Assembly: GCA_900471515.1 (NCBI GenBank)
Contig: UCFC01000018.1
Location: forward strand, 108,902-172,901
Direction of reading: 5' to 3'
Source of the DNA: Hyphomicrobiales bacterium
GTDB lineage: Bacteria; Pseudomonadota; Alphaproteobacteria; Rhizobiales; Rhizobiaceae
Length of the DNA: 64,000 bases
Positions 32,638 to 40,722 of this stretch are shown one piece after another. The notes below the pieces were generated by a model, which saw nothing but the letters and a program-made list of their open reading frames with translations, was not told where the DNA came from and made no database searches. The translations under genes and the position numbers were made by a program. Positions within the stretch are counted from its first letter, which is position 1. Each line of letters starts with the position of its first letter.

Positions 32638-33207
32638 ATGGAACAGGAACTCGAACAGGCGATCGGCATCCGCATTCGCACGCTCCGGCTGGAAAAGAGC
32701 CTCACGCTGGATGATCTCGCCGTGGCCTCCGGCGTCAGCCGCGCCATGATCTCGCGCATCGAACGCGCCGAAGCGAGCCCGACGGCCTCACTTCTGGCAA
32801 GGGTCTGCGCAGCGCTCGGCCTGTCGCTGTCGGAGTTCTTCGCCGAGGAGGGGCAGGAAGCCGCGCCGCTGTCGCGCCGCCAGGATCAGCAGGTCTGGCG
32901 CGATCCGGAAACCGGCTATATGCGCCGCGCCGTCTCGCCGCCGGGCACGGCTTCCGGCGTCGATATTGTCGCTGTCGAGTTTCCGGCCGGCGCGCGGGTC
33001 AGCTTTCCGCCGCACGCCGCAAGCCGCGGCATGACGCAGCATGTCTGGCTCTTCGATGGCGAGCTGGAAATGACCGTCGGCGAAACGGTCTATCGCCTCA
33101 AGCCCGGCGATTGCCTCTTCATGCCGGTCGGTGACGGCCACGTCTTTCACAATCCGGGTCACGCTCCGGCACGCTATTGCGTCGTGCTGGATCACGGCAC
33201 CCGCTAG
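32638..33207 (+). CDS. XRE family regulator with C-terminal cupin domain
   Basis: A 189-residue regulator: Cro/C1-type helix-turn-helix at about 10-65 (LTLDDLAVASGVSRAMISRIERAE is the DNA-binding part) and a cupin sensor domain at about 100-185 (GELEMTVGETVYRLKPGDCLFMP). Such proteins bind small ligands through the cupin. It is divergent from tenA and is followed by a GNAT acetyltransferase gene on its own strand after a repeat element, so either may be its target. The ribosome site before the ATG at 32638 is weak. Confidence 0.9.
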   Translation: MEQELEQAIGIRIRTLRLEKSLTLDDLAVASGVSRAMISRIERAEASPTASLLARVCAALGLSLSEFFAEEGQEAAPLSRRQDQQVWRDPETGYMRRAVSPPGTASGVDIVAVEFPAGARVSFPPHAASRGMTQHVWLFDGELEMTVGETVYRLKPGDCLFMPVGDGHVFHNPGHAPARYCVVLDHGTR

Positions 33208-33309
33208 AGCAGTTCCGGCAAAAGCGTGAAACGGTTTTGCGTCCGGAATTGCTTGAAAACAAAGAGATAGGGCATTTCAGGCGATTCGATCCTCGCCGGA
33301 AATGCTCTC
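33206..33309. repeat. Rhizobial mosaic intergenic palindromic repeat
   Basis: The block directly after the XRE gene contains the two-arm palindrome TTCCGG-CAAAA ... TTTTG-CGT-CCGGAA (33213-33248), the connecting segment TTGAAAACAAAGAGATAG, and a second palindrome GCATTTC ... GGAAATGC ending near 33307. This arrangement is the well-known short dispersed intergenic element of Rhizobiales, recalled here from many genomes. It begins within the XRE stop codon and lies 30 bases before the GNAT start, so it is probably transcribed. Confidence 0.75.
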
Positions 33310-33339
33310 GTTCACGCGCTTGTTTACCGAGGGATATTT

Positions 33340-33858
33340 ATGCCGACGATCCGCCTTCTCTCCTCAACCGAAGCCCAGGCCGCTATTCCCGACCTTTGCG
33401 AAGTGCTCGCCGATTGCGTCAATGGCGGCGCTTCCGTCGGCTTCATGCAGCCTTATGCGCCGGCGGATGCCGAGCCCTATTGGCGAAGTGTTGCCGAAGC
33501 CGTGGCTGACGGCGGCACGCTGCTCTTCGGCGCCGAGATGGACGGCAGGATCGTCGGCACGGTGCAGGTCGGTGCCGCCCAGATGCCGAACCAGCCGCAT
33601 CGTGGCGATCTGAAGAAACTGCTCGTCCATCGCTCCGCCCGCGGCCGCGGCCTCGCGCGCCTGCTGATGCAGATGGCCGAGCGGGAGGCGGCCCGTCGCG
33701 GCAAGACGATCCTTGTCCTCGACACGGCAACCGGCAGCGATGCCGAAGCCATCTATCCGCGCCTCGGCTGGGAGCGCGTCGGTATCATTCCCGATTATGC
33801 GCTGTGGCCGGAAGGCGGGCTTTGCGCCACGACGTTCTTCTACAAGCGGGTCGCCTGA
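33340..33858 (+). CDS. GNAT family N-acetyltransferase
   Basis: A 172-residue acetyl-CoA-dependent acetyltransferase. The acetyl-CoA-binding motif A is VHRSARGRGLARLLMQMAE, preceded by the strand MDGRIVGTVQVGAAQ and followed by ILVLDTATGSDAEAIYPRLGW, the usual GNAT core. GAGGG precedes the ATG at 33340. It resembles enzymes that acetylate small amines or antibiotics, but the acceptor cannot be told. Its last 19 bases overlap the converging HAD gene. Confidence 0.9.
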   Translation: MPTIRLLSSTEAQAAIPDLCEVLADCVNGGASVGFMQPYAPADAEPYWRSVAEAVADGGTLLFGAEMDGRIVGTVQVGAAQMPNQPHRGDLKKLLVHRSARGRGLARLLMQMAEREAARRGKTILVLDTATGSDAEAIYPRLGWERVGIIPDYALWPEGGLCATTFFYKRVA

Positions 33859-34466
33859 TCGTCCTGCGTAAAGACATCGATGGCATCGGCCAGTCGGGAT
33901 GCCGGCGTCCAATGCTGGGCTTTCCAGCCGAACGCCCTGGCCGCCGCGATATTTTCCTCGGCATCGTCGATGAAGCCGATATCTTGCGGGACGGCGCCGA
34001 CAGCCTCCGTCGCAAGCCGGAAGAAGTCGCGGAAAGGTTTTCGCGCGCCGAGCGCGGCCGAATAGAACATGCCGTCGAAGAGCTGGCCGAGCCCCAGCAC
34101 GTCGCGCAGGTAAGCGGCGCGCTGATGTTCCTGGTTGGTGGCAAGATAAAGCAGCGTGCCCCCGTCCTTCAGGCGGGCGAGGTCGTCGAGCAGTTGTCGG
34201 TCGAGGCGGGAATCGTTTTCGAACCAGTAGTCGAGCAGGGTCTGGGCGCCAAGATGCGGGGCGATGCGGCCGAGAACCTCCGTCAGGCGGGGCTCGATCG
34301 CCTCCTGGCCGGTCACGATGTCGACCCAGTAGGGCTTGAAGAATTCCTGCTGCAGCAGGGACGGTGCCAGGCCGAGGTCGCGCTCGATATAGGTGAAGTG
34401 CGGCAGACCGTCCGCCGGGCGTCCGTGGACCAGCACGCCGTCGACATCGACCATCAGGATTTTCAT
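33840..34466 (-). CDS. HAD family hydrolase
   Basis: A 208-residue HAD-superfamily phosphatase (subfamily IA type). Motif I is VDVDGVLVHG (Asp nucleophile and general acid two residues apart), motif II is the Thr in YLATNQEH, motif III Lys is in ALGARKPFRDFF, and motif IV is FIDDAEENI. A helical cap lies between motifs I and II. The ATG at 34466 is isolated with its own upstream gap; the 3' end overlaps the GNAT gene tail to tail. Substrate unknown. Confidence 0.9.
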   Translation of the reverse strand: MKILMVDVDGVLVHGRPADGLPHFTYIERDLGLAPSLLQQEFFKPYWVDIVTGQEAIEPRLTEVLGRIAPHLGAQTLLDYWFENDSRLDRQLLDDLARLKDGGTLLYLATNQEHQRAAYLRDVLGLGQLFDGMFYSAALGARKPFRDFFRLATEAVGAVPQDIGFIDDAEENIAAARAFGWKAQHWTPASRLADAIDVFTQDDQATRL

Positions 34467-34619
34467 GGGGTTCGGTCTCGTAACGAAAAGGGAAGCATTC
34501 TGAAATCGACCTCAACGTGGCGTCGCCCGTTGCGGCGATCAAGGCGCGTTCAGCGCTTTTTTCTTCCGCCGGGCCTGTGTAAGGCTTGAACATGACAGAC
34601 TGATTTGCGGAGGACACTC

Positions 34620-35645
34620 GTGCGCGTCATCTATTCCGAAGACCACAAGCTGCGCGATGCGAAGACGGAGCTGCACGACGGCCAGCTCGTGACGCCCTTC
34701 GAGGCGCCGTTCCGGGCCGAATGGATACTGGCAGCGGTGAAGGCGGCGGGTTTTACGGATGTCGTCGCTCCCGAAGCGCATGGCCTTGAAACGGCGCGCA
34801 AGGTGCATGATCCGGCCTATCTGGAATTCCTGGCGACGGTCTGGGACCGCTGGGTGGCGGCGGGATACACGGGCGAAGCGATCGCCAATTCCTTTCCGGT
34901 CCGCCGCACCAGCCAGCGCGTGCCCGAGAATATCGTCGGCGCGATCGGCCATTACGCCAATGCCGCCGATACCTCCATTACCAAGGGTTCCTATGAGGCG
35001 GCTGTTGCCTCCATGCGCTGCGCGATGACGGGCGCGGACTGGCTGAATGCCGGCAACCGCCTTGCCTTCGCGCTCTGCCGCCCGCCCGGCCATCACGCCG
35101 GCATCGATCTCTTCGGCGGCTATTGCTTCATCAACAATTCCGGCGTGGCCGCCCAGCGCCTGCTCGATCACGGTGCCAGGAAGGTCGCCGTGCTCGATGT
35201 CGATTTCCACCACGGCAACGGCACGCAGGATCTCTTCTATCGCCGCGGCGATGTCTTCACCGCCTCGCTGCATGGCGATCCCGTTCATGCCTTTCCCTAT
35301 TTCCTCGGCCATGCCGATGAAGTCGGCGAAGGTCAGGGCGAGGGCGCCAACCGCAATTACCCGATGGCGCGGGGCACGAGTTTCGATGTCTGGTCGGCCG
35401 CCCTTGCCGACGCGCTCTCCCGCATCCGGGCCTTTGGCGCGGAAGCGATCGTCGTGGCGCTCGGCGTCGATACGTTCGAGCGCGATCCGATCTCCTTCTT
35501 CAAGCTGAGATCGGAGGATTTCATCCGCATGGGCGAGATGATCTCCGCTGCCGGCCTGCCGGTCGTCACCTGCATGGAGGGCGGTTACGGCGTGCCGGAA
35601 ATCGGCCTCAACGTCGCCAATATGCTCAAGGGCCTGGAAGCCTGA
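34620..35645 (+). CDS. Acetylpolyamine amidohydrolase (histone deacetylase superfamily)
   Basis: A 341-residue zinc hydrolase that deacetylates acetylated polyamines. Starting at the GTG at 34620, with GGAGG six bases upstream, the active site falls at His158-His159 (PPGHHAG), zinc ligands Asp195, His197 and Asp284, and Tyr323 (GGYG). These are the same positions, in the same total length, that I recall for the Mycoplana acetylpolyamine amidohydrolase, which supports both function and start. A TTG at 34605 is less likely. recX follows after nine bases, so the two probably share a transcript. Confidence 0.93.
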   Translation: MRVIYSEDHKLRDAKTELHDGQLVTPFEAPFRAEWILAAVKAAGFTDVVAPEAHGLETARKVHDPAYLEFLATVWDRWVAAGYTGEAIANSFPVRRTSQRVPENIVGAIGHYANAADTSITKGSYEAAVASMRCAMTGADWLNAGNRLAFALCRPPGHHAGIDLFGGYCFINNSGVAAQRLLDHGARKVAVLDVDFHHGNGTQDLFYRRGDVFTASLHGDPVHAFPYFLGHADEVGEGQGEGANRNYPMARGTSFDVWSAALADALSRIRAFGAEAIVVALGVDTFERDPISFFKLRSEDFIRMGEMISAAGLPVVTCMEGGYGVPEIGLNVANMLKGLEA

Positions 35646-35654
35646 CTGCTGCCG

Positions 35655-36209
35655 ATGAGCGAAGAGACCGTCGTGCCATCCGATATCCCGACGCCCCGCA
35701 TGCTGAGCTGGGCGCGCAATTCGACCATCTATCGCCTCGAGCGGCGGATGATGACGGAAAAGCAGCTCTTTGACGCCATCACCCGCAAGGCGAAGGAGAA
35801 GTTCGACGATATCAGCGCGGCGCAGCTGAAGGCCGTTGCCGATTTTGCCGTCAAATTCGCCTATGACAACAACGCGATCGACGACAGCGCCTATGCCGAA
35901 ATCAGCACGCGATCCGCCCTGCGCAGCGGCAAGTCGAAGCGTGCCATCGCCCAGAAGCTCGCGGTCAAGGGTGTCTCCGGCGACAAGGTGGAGGCTGCGC
36001 TCGCAGAGGCCGACGATCTCTACGCCGCGGCGATCTTCGCCCGCAAGCGCGCCTTCGGCCCCTTTCGCCGCGTCGAGCTTGACGAGAAGCGCAAGGCAAA
36101 GGAACTCTCCGCCTTCGCCCGCAACGGTTTCAGCTTCGAGATCGGCAGAAAAGTCTTCGAGATGAGTTTCGAGGATGCCGAAGAGGTCATCCTTGCCGGC
36201 CGCCTCTGA
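35655..36209 (+). CDS. recX: Regulatory protein RecX
   Basis: A 184-residue RecX, which binds RecA filaments and limits recombinase activity. The three-helix repeat pattern is visible: LERRMMTEKQLFDAITRKA, ALRSGKSKRAIAQKLAVKGVSGDKVEAAL and the C-terminal SFEIGRKVFEM repeat. In many bacteria recX follows recA; here it follows the acetylpolyamine hydrolase gene, an arrangement I recall from Rhizobiaceae. No LexA box was seen before the pair. Confidence 0.88.
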   Translation: MSEETVVPSDIPTPRMLSWARNSTIYRLERRMMTEKQLFDAITRKAKEKFDDISAAQLKAVADFAVKFAYDNNAIDDSAYAEISTRSALRSGKSKRAIAQKLAVKGVSGDKVEAALAEADDLYAAAIFARKRAFGPFRRVELDEKRKAKELSAFARNGFSFEIGRKVFEMSFEDAEEVILAGRL

Positions 36210-36302
36210 TATCGCATCAGGCCTTTTGCTGCCCCGATCAGGAGTTTGAATTTGTCGCGCACGCGCCGCCCTCGTATGAACGGCGCACAATCGGAGGCGC
36301 AG

Positions 36303-37196
36303 ATGGAAGACAGGACCAATGCCGGAGCGGCAACGCTGACCGCGCAGGCATCAACCGCATTCGGCGACGTGGCGGCGGGCGGGCTGATGTGCCTGATGTC
36401 CATGTCGTCCATCCAGTTCGGCGCGGCGCTGTCATCCTCCGCCATCGCCACATATGGACCCGTCGGCGCCACCTGGCTGCGTCTTGCCTTTGCGGCGATC
36501 ATCCTGGCGATTGCCGTGCGCCCGCGCCTGTCAAGCTATAGCCGCGCTCAATGGACAAGCGCCCTGGTTCTTGGCGCGACGACCGCGCTGATGACCATGA
36601 GTTTCTTCTCCGCGATCGAGCGCATTCCGCTCGGCCTTGCCGTGGCGATTGATTTTCTCGGCCCGCTCGCCGTGGCGACCGCCGGTTATGGATTGAGCCG
36701 GCGCTTGCTCTGGCCGCTCGTTGCCGCGCTGGGCGTGCTGGCCCTCGCGCATGACGGAGAAGGTTGGGTGGGTGATCCCCTCGGCGTTCTCTTTGCCTTC
36801 GGCGCGGGAACCGGCTGGGCGATCTATATCGTCTTGACGAAAAGGATCGGTGCCAGTTTCAAGGGGCTGGAAGGGCTTTCCATGTCGCTCATGGTCGCGG
36901 CCCTGGTTGCCACGCCCTTCGGCTTTGCCGGTGCCGTGCCGAAACTTGATGCCTTTGGCCTGGTCGAGATGGCGGGCCTTGCCATTCTCGTGCCGCTGCT
37001 GCCCTACACGCTGGAGCTGATCGCCTTGCGGCGCATGCCGACGGCCTCGTTCGGCATTCTCATGAGCCTCGAACCGGCCATCGCGGCGCTCGCGGGTTTC
37101 GTCATCCTGGCCCAGCCGATGACGCTTCTGCAGATGGCCGGGACGGCGCTCGTCGTCGCCGCAAGCGCCGGCGCCACCTTTTCGGCAAGGCAGTGA
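36303..37196 (+). CDS. EamA/DMT family transporter (RhtA-like)
   Basis: A 297-residue inner-membrane transporter with ten predicted helices in two EamA repeats. FGDVAAGGLMCLMSMSSIQFGA, GPVGATWLRLAFA and the C-terminal repeat with TASFGILMSLEPAIAALAGF are typical of RhtA-like amino-acid exporters. The start at 36303 is chosen for GGAGG five bases upstream; starts at 36246, 36252 and 36276 are in frame but add a polar tail. Export of amino acids such as homoserine or threonine is family inference only. Confidence 0.88.
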   Translation: MEDRTNAGAATLTAQASTAFGDVAAGGLMCLMSMSSIQFGAALSSSAIATYGPVGATWLRLAFAAIILAIAVRPRLSSYSRAQWTSALVLGATTALMTMSFFSAIERIPLGLAVAIDFLGPLAVATAGYGLSRRLLWPLVAALGVLALAHDGEGWVGDPLGVLFAFGAGTGWAIYIVLTKRIGASFKGLEGLSMSLMVAALVATPFGFAGAVPKLDAFGLVEMAGLAILVPLLPYTLELIALRRMPTASFGILMSLEPAIAALAGFVILAQPMTLLQMAGTALVVAASAGATFSARQ

Positions 37197-37199
37197 GCG

Positions 37200-37667
37200 T
37201 CAGCCCGTCTTCTTTGCGGGATCGTCGAGCGCCGGATTGTAGAAGAGCGACAGCGTCAGGCTCTTGGCGATCCGTTCCGCGGTCGCCATGAACCAGTCCT
37301 TCGCTTCCGGCGTCGGCGCCACATCGTCGAGCGTTGCGGAAAACAGCGAAAGCCATTTCGGGAAAAGCTCCGGCGTCATGTTGGCAACGCCGAGATGCGC
37401 CTGGACCGGTTTGCCGCCGTAGGCGCCGCTGCGGAAGACGACGGCCGACCAGAAGCTCTTCATCTTGTCCATATGTTCCGGCCAGCGGCCGGAAAGGCGC
37501 GCATCGAAAACCGGTCCAAGCTCGGGATGCCTGAGCACCCGCCCGTAAAAGGTCTCGACCAGCCTCGAAATGAAGGCCTCATCCACGCCGATCTCTTTCA
37601 TCTCGGCCTCGGCCTTTTCGCGGATCGCGGCAACATGCGCGGCCCGTCCCTGTATCTCGTTCTTCAT
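37200..37667 (-). CDS. Group III truncated hemoglobin
   Basis: A 155-residue globin of the two-over-two type, group III. FYGRVLRHPELGPVF is the B/E helix region, MKSFWSAVVF the E helix and the proximal histidine is His91 in PVQAHLGV; Tyr41 is a candidate B10 residue. Group III globins bind O2, NO or peroxide; the physiological role is not defined. It converges on the EamA gene with three bases between stops and is divergent from mbfA with a 188-base gap containing GCAATT/AAATTGC-like elements that could be regulatory. Confidence 0.9.
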   Translation of the reverse strand: MKNEIQGRAAHVAAIREKAEAEMKEIGVDEAFISRLVETFYGRVLRHPELGPVFDARLSGRWPEHMDKMKSFWSAVVFRSGAYGGKPVQAHLGVANMTPELFPKWLSLFSATLDDVAPTPEAKDWFMATAERIAKSLTLSLFYNPALDDPAKKTG

Positions 37668-37823
37668 CGTTAACCCCGGCGCGGCTGCAATTGGCAGCCC
37701 TTAAAATTGCAACCCTCATATAGGTCGGCGCGCTGCCGCAGCAAAGCCGCGATCACCCGATCGCGGCATTCTGTCAATCCTGCCGGGCTTTGATCTTGAC
37801 CCATGCGGATCGTCACTTTAGAT

Positions 37824-37838
37824 TTAGAATAATTCTAA
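37824..37838 (+). promoter_or_regulatory. ICE-type Irr operator upstream of mbfA
   Basis: TTAGAA-TAA-TTCTAA is a perfect six-base inverted repeat with a three-base spacer, 17 bases before the mbfA ATG. It matches the iron control element form (TTTAGAAnnnTTCTAAA) that Irr binds in Agrobacterium and Bradyrhizobium, where Irr represses mbfA when iron is scarce. The position close to the start fits repression. Confidence 0.82.
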
Positions 37839-37855
37839 GTTATTGGAGACTACGC

Positions 37856-38839
37856 ATGTTGGCCCGGTTTTTCAGATCACCGAAACGTTCCTTCCGCTCC
37901 CTCTCCGAGCAGGAAATCCTGGCGCTTGCCATCGCCTCGGAAGAAGACGACGCCCGCATCTATCTCGCCTACGCGGAACATCTGCGACAGGAATTCCCCG
38001 CCTCGGCCAAAGTGTTCGAAGATATGGCGGAGGTGGAGGACACGCACCGCAAGTCGCTGATCGAAATCCACCGCCAGCGCTTCGGCGAGCGCATTCCCTT
38101 GATCCGTCGCGAACATGTCCAGGGCTTCTACGAGCGCAAGCCGGACTGGCTGCGTGCCAACCTTTCCCTCGACGCGATCAGGCAGGAGGCGGAGGCGATG
38201 GAGGAACAGGCCTATCGCTTCTATGTCGAGGCGGTCAAGCAGACCTCCGACGCCTCGACCCGCCAGTTGCTCGGCGATCTCGCGCTTGCCGAGCAGGGCC
38301 ACGAGGACATCGCCCGGATGCTGGGCGATAAGCACACGCCTGACGATGTGAAGAAGGAAGAGGACGAGACGGCCCGCCGCCGCTTCGTGTTGACCTATGT
38401 GCAGCCGGGTCTCGCCGGCCTCATGGACGGCTCGGTCTCGACGCTCGCGCCGATCTTTGCCGCCGCCTTCGCCACGCAGGATACCTGGCAGACCTTTCTG
38501 GTCGGCCTGTCGGCTTCGGTCGGTGCCGGCATTTCGATGGGCTTTACGGAGGCCGCCCATGACGACGGCAAGATCTCCGGTCGCGGCTCTCCGATCAAGC
38601 GCGGCCTTGCCTGCGGCATCATGACGGCGCTCGGCGGCCTTGGCCACGCGCTGCCCTATCTCATCCCGTATTTCTGGACGGCGACCATCACTGCCGCCGT
38701 CATCGTCTTTTTCGAACTCTGGGCGATCGCCTTCATCCAGAACAAATATATGGAGACGCCCTTCCTGCGTGCCGCCTTCCAGGTGGTCCTCGGCGGCAGC
38801 CTCGTGCTGGCAGCCGGCATCTTTATCGGCAATGCCTGA
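37856..38839 (+). CDS. mbfA: Membrane-bound ferritin A: ferritin-like domain fused to a VIT1-type iron exporter
   Basis: A 327-residue protein. The N-terminal half (about 20-165) is a ferritin/rubrerythrin-like four-helix domain with di-iron ligands in IASEEDDARIY, EVEDTHR (Glu61, His64), EAMEEQAYRFY and LAEQGHE (Glu146, His149). The C-terminal half (about 178-327) has about five helices of the VIT1/CCC1 type, starting GLAGLMDGSVSTLAPIF. MbfA exports Fe(II) and protects against iron and peroxide stress. The ATG at 37856 follows GGAG. The upstream extension to 37790 would run through the ICE operator and is rejected. Confidence 0.95.
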   Translation: MLARFFRSPKRSFRSLSEQEILALAIASEEDDARIYLAYAEHLRQEFPASAKVFEDMAEVEDTHRKSLIEIHRQRFGERIPLIRREHVQGFYERKPDWLRANLSLDAIRQEAEAMEEQAYRFYVEAVKQTSDASTRQLLGDLALAEQGHEDIARMLGDKHTPDDVKKEEDETARRRFVLTYVQPGLAGLMDGSVSTLAPIFAAAFATQDTWQTFLVGLSASVGAGISMGFTEAAHDDGKISGRGSPIKRGLACGIMTALGGLGHALPYLIPYFWTATITAAVIVFFELWAIAFIQNKYMETPFLRAAFQVVLGGSLVLAAGIFIGNA

Positions 38840-38883
38840 TCCCGCAAACGGGAGAGACCGCGGCGCAGGCATGCTGCCCATAT

Positions 38884-38910
38884 GAAAAAGGCCGACTTTC
38901 GCCGGCCTTT
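38884..38910 (-). terminator. Terminator between mbfA and the cysteine-protease gene
   Basis: AAAGGCCG (38887-38894) pairs with CGGCCTTT (38903-38910) around ACTTTCGC. On the minus strand the stem runs into a T-run (38889-38885), ending the transglutaminase-like gene; the T at 38908-38910 may also help stop mbfA transcription. Confidence 0.75.
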
Positions 38911-38932
38911 CCCACAGTCCCCTCAAAACTCG

Positions 38933-39532
38933 TTATCTCAGCGCGCCCACCAGGACGTCGCGGCCGTTCTCGATCGTCACCCAGCGGCCGGCATTGAAGC
39001 TCGACTGGCGCTTGATGAAGCTGTAGGGCGTCGCAAACCAGGGCTTGACGTCGGAAGCCAGGTTGTCGAGCACGAAATCGCCTTCGGCCGTGCGCAGCGT
39101 CAGAACCGCATGGCCCTCGCCGTCGGGCTTGCGAACGACAGTCATCAGGAGATCGGCGGGCGAGAAGCCGCGCTGGATGAGGATACGGCGCTTCAGAAGC
39201 GCGAAATCCTCGCAGTCGCCGGCCGTGGTCGGATAGGCCCAGACCTCGTCCTTGCCGTAGATTTCCTTGTCGGTCATCGGTGTGATGGTGCGGTTGACGG
39301 TCGCGTTGACGGCGCGAACGGCGGCCCACTTGCCGCCGGTCATGGAAACCGGTCCGGTATTGCGGTTGGCGCCGCATTCGCTGCGGTGTGTCTGACAGAA
39401 ATCGTAGTGACCGACTGGCTGTGACGTCGCATTGCCGGTCACCATGGAGGCATTTTTGCTGGGAGCCGGAATAGCGGCCGGCGCCATTGCAAACACGGCC
39501 ATCATGGCCACGAGGAAACCCTTGATCCGCAC
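38933..39532 (-). CDS. Transglutaminase-like cysteine peptidase (BTLCP family), secreted
   Basis: A 199-residue protein with a signal peptide (MRIKGFLVAMMAVFAMAPAA, cleavage near residue 23). The catalytic triad of the bacterial transglutaminase-like cysteine proteinase family can be assigned: Cys107 in AGDCEDFA, His141 in GEGHAVL and Asp156 in VLDNL. An extra Cys pair (FCQTHRSEC) near 46-53 may form a disulfide. Relatives include LapG, which cleaves adhesins under c-di-GMP control, but no LapD partner or adhesin is adjacent, so that role is not claimed. Confidence 0.88.
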   Translation of the reverse strand: MRIKGFLVAMMAVFAMAPAAIPAPSKNASMVTGNATSQPVGHYDFCQTHRSECGANRNTGPVSMTGGKWAAVRAVNATVNRTITPMTDKEIYGKDEVWAYPTTAGDCEDFALLKRRILIQRGFSPADLLMTVVRKPDGEGHAVLTLRTAEGDFVLDNLASDVKPWFATPYSFIKRQSSFNAGRWVTIENGRDVLVGALR

Positions 39533-39744
39533 GCCCTACTTCCCTGCATCGCCCTTCATTTATTAACAAACAGTTAACGGAGAGGGCCGAAAGGAGTCAA
39601 TCGTTACTTCTTGGGAGGGCCGTGCAACTCGTAGACATGGTTAAAATGCAACATAACTTTAGGGATAGCTGAGCATAACTTGCTCAACCAACTCTCTCTC
39701 TATTCGGGCAATTGCCTATTCTTTGGTGGAGGACTGGCTTCAGT

Positions 39745-40542
39745 CTATCGGATGAGGCCTTTGACGGCGCTGCGCAGCCGCTCGATATCCTGCGGGCGCG
39801 ACAGCCGGTGGTCGCCGTCGCGAATGAAGGTGAGCACCACATCATCCGCCGGAAGATGCTCCACGAGCTTCATCGCGTGCAGATAGGGCACATCGGCATC
39901 CTTCATGCCCTGCAGGATGTGAATCGGGCAGCCGGTTTCGATAATGCCGGTCAGGACCCGGTTCTTCCGGCCGTCCTCGATCAGGGCGCGGGTATAGATG
40001 TTGGGTTCCGGGCTGTACCGGGAGCGTTCCTCGAAATAGCCGCGCTCTTCCAGCGAGGCGCGTTCCTTCTTCTTGAGGTTCGGCTCGATCAGGTCGCTGG
40101 TGAAATCCGGCGCCGGGGCGATCAGCACCATGCCGTCAAGCTTCGGCCCGCCGGCCTTTGCAAGCTCCTGCGCCACCCTGAGCGCGATCCAGCCGCCCAT
40201 CGAGGAACCGATAAGGATCATCCGTTCGGGGGCGGCGTCGCCGATCACCGCAAGGGCCTCTTCCAGCCAGCGCGAGATCGTGCCGTCGGTGAAGGCACCG
40301 CCGGAAAGCCCGTGGCCGGAATAGTCGAGACGGATGCAGGCCGCACCCAGCTCCTGCGCCAGCCGGTCGATCTCGACGGCCTTGCTGCCGCTCATGTCCG
40401 ATCGGTAGCCGGATAGCCAAACGAGGGCCGGAAGATCGCTGCCCGGCCGCGCCGGCCGCACCAGCATGGCGATCCGCCGCGCTGCCTCGCCTTCGCCGAC
40501 ATTGAGGAACTGGGGCTGAAGAGCGGGCATCTGGTCGGACAT
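39745..40542 (-). CDS. Alpha/beta hydrolase
   Basis: A 265-residue alpha/beta hydrolase. The nucleophile elbow is GSSMG with Ser114, the oxyanion region follows WLSGYRSDM, and the C-terminal histidine lies in RDGDHRLS after the Asp of GMKDADVPY. It is similar to small serine esterases/thioesterases of the ABHD10 type. AGGAG lies ten bases before the ATG at 40542. It is a single gene divergent from infC. The upstream in-frame extension through infC antisense is a shadow. Confidence 0.9.
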   Translation of the reverse strand: MSDQMPALQPQFLNVGEGEAARRIAMLVRPARPGSDLPALVWLSGYRSDMSGSKAVEIDRLAQELGAACIRLDYSGHGLSGGAFTDGTISRWLEEALAVIGDAAPERMILIGSSMGGWIALRVAQELAKAGGPKLDGMVLIAPAPDFTSDLIEPNLKKKERASLEERGYFEERSRYSPEPNIYTRALIEDGRKNRVLTGIIETGCPIHILQGMKDADVPYLHAMKLVEHLPADDVVLTFIRDGDHRLSRPQDIERLRSAVKGLIR

Positions 40543-40722
40543 CGGGCGGAACTCCTGTTGTTTTGGCCTATAAAACAGATTCTTGACAGGCTGACAGCAG
40601 GTGATTTTTCCGCTAAAGGGTGTTATTGAATCCGCTGCAGCGATGACGTGACCCGTTTGTGCCCCCTTTGGATTGGGACACGAAGCTGCAACGTTCCGAA
40701 ACAACGCGAGGAGAATACGACC

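Noticed and set aside
38933..39532. LapG-like c-di-GMP-controlled adhesin protease
   Set aside because: The fold and catalytic residues fit the broader family, but no LapD-type receptor or large adhesin gene is adjacent, so the specific role is not supported.
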